Positions 7,470 through 8,735 of a DNA stretch of 8,735 nt are shown here, one piece after another; the first letter of the stretch is position 1, and the number at the start of each line of letters is the position of its first letter. The stretch spans positions 1 to 8,735 of the forward strand of contig CARJCM010000008.1 of NCBI GenBank assembly GCA_948999435.1. The letters are read 5' to 3'. This DNA comes from an uncultured Bacilli bacterium (lineage in GTDB: Bacteria; Bacillota_I; Bacilli_A; RF39; UBA660). Position numbers and translations under genes: made by a program. The notes under the pieces are model-generated. The model made no database searches. It was not told where the DNA came from and was given only the letters and a program-made list of their open reading frames with translations.

Positions 7470-8735
7470 ATGCAAGATTTAACAATAGAGAATATAAATA
7501 ATTTTAAAAATAATTATTTAAAAGATAAGAATAATAAAATAATTGAAAATGGTATAAAAAACATTGGAATAGAAAAGTTTTGCTTAGATAGAGATATTGT
7601 TAATAAAACTAGTAGATTATTTAATATTGAATTAACTCATAAAAAAATTTATAATCAAAAAGATAGTTGCTTATGTTGGATATACACTGGAATCGGTTTA
7701 ATAGAAGACAACATAGCGGAAAATTTAAAAGTTGAAGAATGTAATTTATCAGCAAATTATTTATCTTTTTTAGATAAATTAGAGAAAAGTAATACTTTAT
7801 ATAACAAAATAATAGAAAATAAAGATTTTGATTTAGAAGAATTTAAAAAAATAAAATTTCAAATAGGAGTTACAGAAGGTGGCTATTTTGAATATTTCAA
7901 AAATTTGATTAATAAATATGGTATAGTCCCAAATGATGTAATGCCAGAAGTAAAAAGTACTTCAAAATCATGGAATTTAATTGTTTTGTATAACGAAAAA
8001 GTTAAAAAGGATATTTTTAAATTAATTGAATTAAAGAAAACTAACAAAACAATAGAAGAGCAATATATACAAAAAGAAAAAATGCTTGAAGAAAATTATA
8101 ATATTTTAGCTAAATGCCTAGGAGATTTACCAAATAATTTTAATTATGAATATAAAGATAAAGAAGGTAATATTAAACAAATAAAAAATATAACACCTTT
8201 AGAGTTCAAAGAAAAGTATTTAAGCATTAATCTAGATAATATGATAAGTGTTGGTTCAATAAAAATGTTTAATAAAGAGTTTAATAAAGTTTATAAAAAG
8301 GATAATATTGAAAGTGTATATAATAAAAATGTAGTATTTTTAAATCTGCCAATAACAAGGCTTAAAGAATTAGCAATCAAACAATTGCAAAATAAAATAC
8401 CAGTATATATATATTGTTCTATGAAAAAAATGCGCAATTTTGAATTAAGTATTATGGATTCAAAACTATACAATTTTAAAGAAGTATTTAATATAGAACC
8501 TCTAACCAAAGAAGAAGCTTTATCTACTTATGATATAGGTACAGACCATGCAATGCTTATAACAGGTGTTCATTTAGAAGCAAATAAACCTGTTAGATGG
8601 AAAATAATAGATAGTTATGGAACAGAAAATCATACTGATGGAACATATGTAATGAATGATAATTATTTCGAAGATTTTGTTTTATGTACAATAATTGATA
8701 AAAGCTTTTTAACAAACGAAGAAATAAAAATTTAT
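7470..8735 (+). CDS. pepC: Divergent PepC/bleomycin-hydrolase cysteine aminopeptidase, 3'-partial
   Basis: This papain-like (peptidase C1B) protein is expected to act in the cytoplasm as a hexameric aminopeptidase, removing N-terminal residues from peptides. It reads 422 residues to the window edge without a stop, so perhaps 20-30 C-terminal residues are missing. GAGGAA at 7459-7464 precedes the start by 5 nt, inside the end of the oxidoreductase gene and 2 nt after its stop codon, so the two genes are probably one transcript. Family landmarks are the oxyanion Gln and nucleophile in NQKDSCLCW (Q63, C69), GGYFEYFKNLINKYGIVP with VMPE, the TPLEF-KYL segment, FLNLPI, and HAMLITG (H360). Odd features: the family's SGRCW is SCLCW, GGQ is GGY, and the triad Asn in the usual ENSWG is Asp (D381 in IDSYG). 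Cys and His remain, so activity is possible but specificity may differ. A divergent paralogue of canonical PepC is likely. Confidence 0.88.
   Translation, partial: MQDLTIENINNFKNNYLKDKNNKIIENGIKNIGIEKFCLDRDIVNKTSRLFNIELTHKKIYNQKDSCLCWIYTGIGLIEDNIAENLKVEECNLSANYLSFLDKLEKSNTLYNKIIENKDFDLEEFKKIKFQIGVTEGGYFEYFKNLINKYGIVPNDVMPEVKSTSKSWNLIVLYNEKVKKDIFKLIELKKTNKTIEEQYIQKEKMLEENYNILAKCLGDLPNNFNYEYKDKEGNIKQIKNITPLEFKEKYLSINLDNMISVGSIKMFNKEFNKVYKKDNIESVYNKNVVFLNLPITRLKELAIKQLQNKIPVYIYCSMKKMRNFELSIMDSKLYNFKEVFNIEPLTKEEALSTYDIGTDHAMLITGVHLEANKPVRWKIIDSYGTENHTDGTYVMNDNYFEDFVLCTIIDKSFLTNEEIKIY

Noticed and set aside
8291..8509. Antisense open frame opposite the peptidase gene
   Set aside because: The + strand frame here encodes continuous PepC-like sequence, and the antisense product resembles no family.

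Overview
The window is very AT-rich (GC looks to be about a quarter) and carries six-base Shine-Dalgarno sites and near-consensus sigma70-type promoters. It also has a clostridial-type pyruvate:ferredoxin oxidoreductase. This suggests a strictly anaerobic, low-GC Firmicute or Mollicutes-related gut bacterium. About ten tryptophans can be read across the genes, all TGG, and no TGA lies in frame, so the standard bacterial code (table 11) fits and the Mycoplasma code does not. All genes are on the + strand. No gene-free stretch exceeds about 130 bases, and no RNA gene, CRISPR array, insertion sequence or origin was seen.

Layout. (1) 2-1648: the 3' part of a protein of unknown family, open to the left edge, with an internal duplication of about 90 residues. 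(2) 1681-2658: a membrane-anchored, surface-exposed protein, 32 nt downstream and probably in the same operon, ended by a hairpin/T-run terminator at 2669-2693. (3) 2716-2745: a promoter driving 2786-4027, a protein with two ORF6N DNA-binding domains in tandem and a C-terminal phospholipase-D-like domain. (4) 4069-4097: a strong extended -10 promoter driving 4117-7467, pyruvate:ferredoxin (flavodoxin) oxidoreductase. (5) 7470 to the right edge: a divergent bleomycin-hydrolase/PepC-type cysteine aminopeptidase, 2 nt after the oxidoreductase stop and cut off by the window end.

How the genes relate. The oxidoreductase and the peptidase look co-transcribed, which joins pyruvate oxidation to intracellular peptide breakdown, as would suit an amino-acid-using fermenter (inference). 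The ORF6N gene is a separate unit with its own promoter. The first two genes form another unit of unknown role, probably linked to the cell surface.

The most striking non-obvious signal is in the ORF6N gene. Each ORF6N domain contains a near-perfect DNA palindrome (27 and 31 nt) at the same place in the domain, centred on the first base of the equivalent Phe codon, yet the arm sequences differ almost completely. The second notable point is the peptidase: the usual catalytic-triad Asn is Asp, and the sequence around the catalytic Cys is unusual.
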